A DNA stretch of 5,989 bases from Euryarchaeota archaeon UBA59 (GTDB lineage Archaea > Thermoplasmatota > Poseidoniia > Poseidoniales > Thalassarchaeaceae). Location: the NCBI GenBank assembly GCA_002505495.1, contig DAVI01000035.1, forward strand, positions 8,480-14,468. Reading direction: 5' to 3'. A model generated the notes under the pieces. It did not search any database. It was not told where the DNA came from and saw nothing but the letters and a program-made list of their open reading frames with translations. Positions 5,529 through 5,989 of the stretch are shown piece by piece. Every line of letters starts with the position of its first letter. Position 1 is the first letter of the stretch. Position numbers and translations under genes: made by a program.

Positions 5529-5989
5529 ATGGGTTGGGACGAATCCTTCGGCTCCCGAATCGAGTCTGGCGACTTGGAGATTGGAGTCGTTGGCCTCGGC
5601 TATGTCGGGCTGCCAACTGCACTCGGTTTTCTAGAAGCGGGATTCCGAGTGCGTGGAGTAGATGTTTCCGAGCGAGTGATTTCCACTTTGCAGGCGGGTG
5701 AGAACCCCGGTGATGACCCGCAGCACGACGGAATCATTCCAGCTGCCGAGAGTGACGCATGGAGAGTTGGCACGGACTACGGCGAATTGTTGAGCAGTTG
5801 CGATGTGATTCTTGTCACGGTTCCGACTCCAGTGACCATTGACCGCGCTCCAGACATCTCCTATATCCAAGCAGCCGGAGCGAGCATATTCGACTCCATT
5901 CCCAAGGGTGGCGGGACAATTATCGTTCTAGAATCGACGGTTTATCCCGGCGTCACGCAAGAGATTTGGAAGCCGCTGATGAATGAACG
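5529..5989 (+). CDS. Nucleotide-sugar (UDP-GlcNAc/ManNAc-type) 6-dehydrogenase, N-terminal part (3' partial)
   Basis: The frame is open from the ATG at 5529 to the end of the window (153 complete codons); a TGA at 5505-5507 in the same frame excludes an earlier start. The first 17 residues precede a Rossmann NAD-binding motif IGVVGLGYVGLP (18-29), and Asp45 ends beta-strand 2 (the NAD ribose contact). Later come VTVPTPV (96-102), PDISYIQAAG (108-117) and IIVLESTVYPGVTQE (131-145). The VPTP and EST-x-YPG signatures define UDP-glucose/GDP-mannose dehydrogenase family members. The 'ESTVYPG' form, plus 'PD(I/L)S' after VPTP, resembles the UDP-GlcNAc 6-dehydrogenases WbpA/TviB more than UDP-glucose dehydrogenases. 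The reaction is a two-step NAD+-dependent oxidation of C6 to a uronic acid. The catalytic Cys and the C-terminal domains lie beyond the window, so intactness and exact substrate cannot be judged. No Shine-Dalgarno is seen; it probably follows the glycosyltransferase in one transcript. Confidence 0.88.
   Translation, partial: MGWDESFGSRIESGDLEIGVVGLGYVGLPTALGFLEAGFRVRGVDVSERVISTLQAGENPGDDPQHDGIIPAAESDAWRVGTDYGELLSSCDVILVTVPTPVTIDRAPDISYIQAAGASIFDSIPKGGGTIIVLESTVYPGVTQEIWKPLMNE

Overview
The window looks like a piece of a planktonic archaeal genome, most probably Marine Group II / Candidatus Poseidoniales (Thermoplasmatota). This is an inference from style: a giant Asp-rich surface protein with thrombospondin-type-3-like calcium repeats, one C-terminal membrane anchor and a short aromatic cytoplasmic tail; moderate-to-high GC; tight gene packing; and start regions with either a clear Shine-Dalgarno or none. 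No rRNA or universal marker is present, so a marine bacterium with similar secreted proteins is not excluded.

Layout: (1) Bases 1-3369, plus strand: the 3' part of a large exported, membrane-anchored protein. It has a beta-propeller-like repeat domain, then about 546 residues of Asp/Cys-rich calcium-binding repeats, a transmembrane helix and an 88-residue cytoplasmic tail. Its beginning lies outside the window. (2) Bases 3386-4228, minus strand, convergent with the first gene: an NAD-dependent epimerase/dehydratase-like (extended SDR) protein whose catalytic Tyr and Lys positions appear to be Thr and Gln. (3) A 130-bp divergent intergenic region. (4) Bases 4359-5498, plus strand: a GT4-type glycosyltransferase. 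(5) From 5529 to the window end, plus strand: the N-terminal 153 residues of a nucleotide-sugar dehydrogenase of the UDP-GlcNAc/ManNAc 6-dehydrogenase kind, cut by the window edge.

How they fit: the last three genes look like the edge of a cluster for a surface polysaccharide or protein glycan. The dehydrogenase would make a UDP-sugar uronic acid, the glycosyltransferase would add a sugar to the growing glycan, and the SDR protein would modify or bind a nucleotide sugar. The large surface protein is convergent with this cluster and may only be a neighbour, although it has four N-glycosylation sequons in its predicted extracellular part. I found no tRNA, rRNA, CRISPR array, insertion sequence or attachment site. 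The most unusual features are the seven-copy Cys-containing DGC(R/H)D repeat array and the SDR protein with a substituted catalytic dyad.
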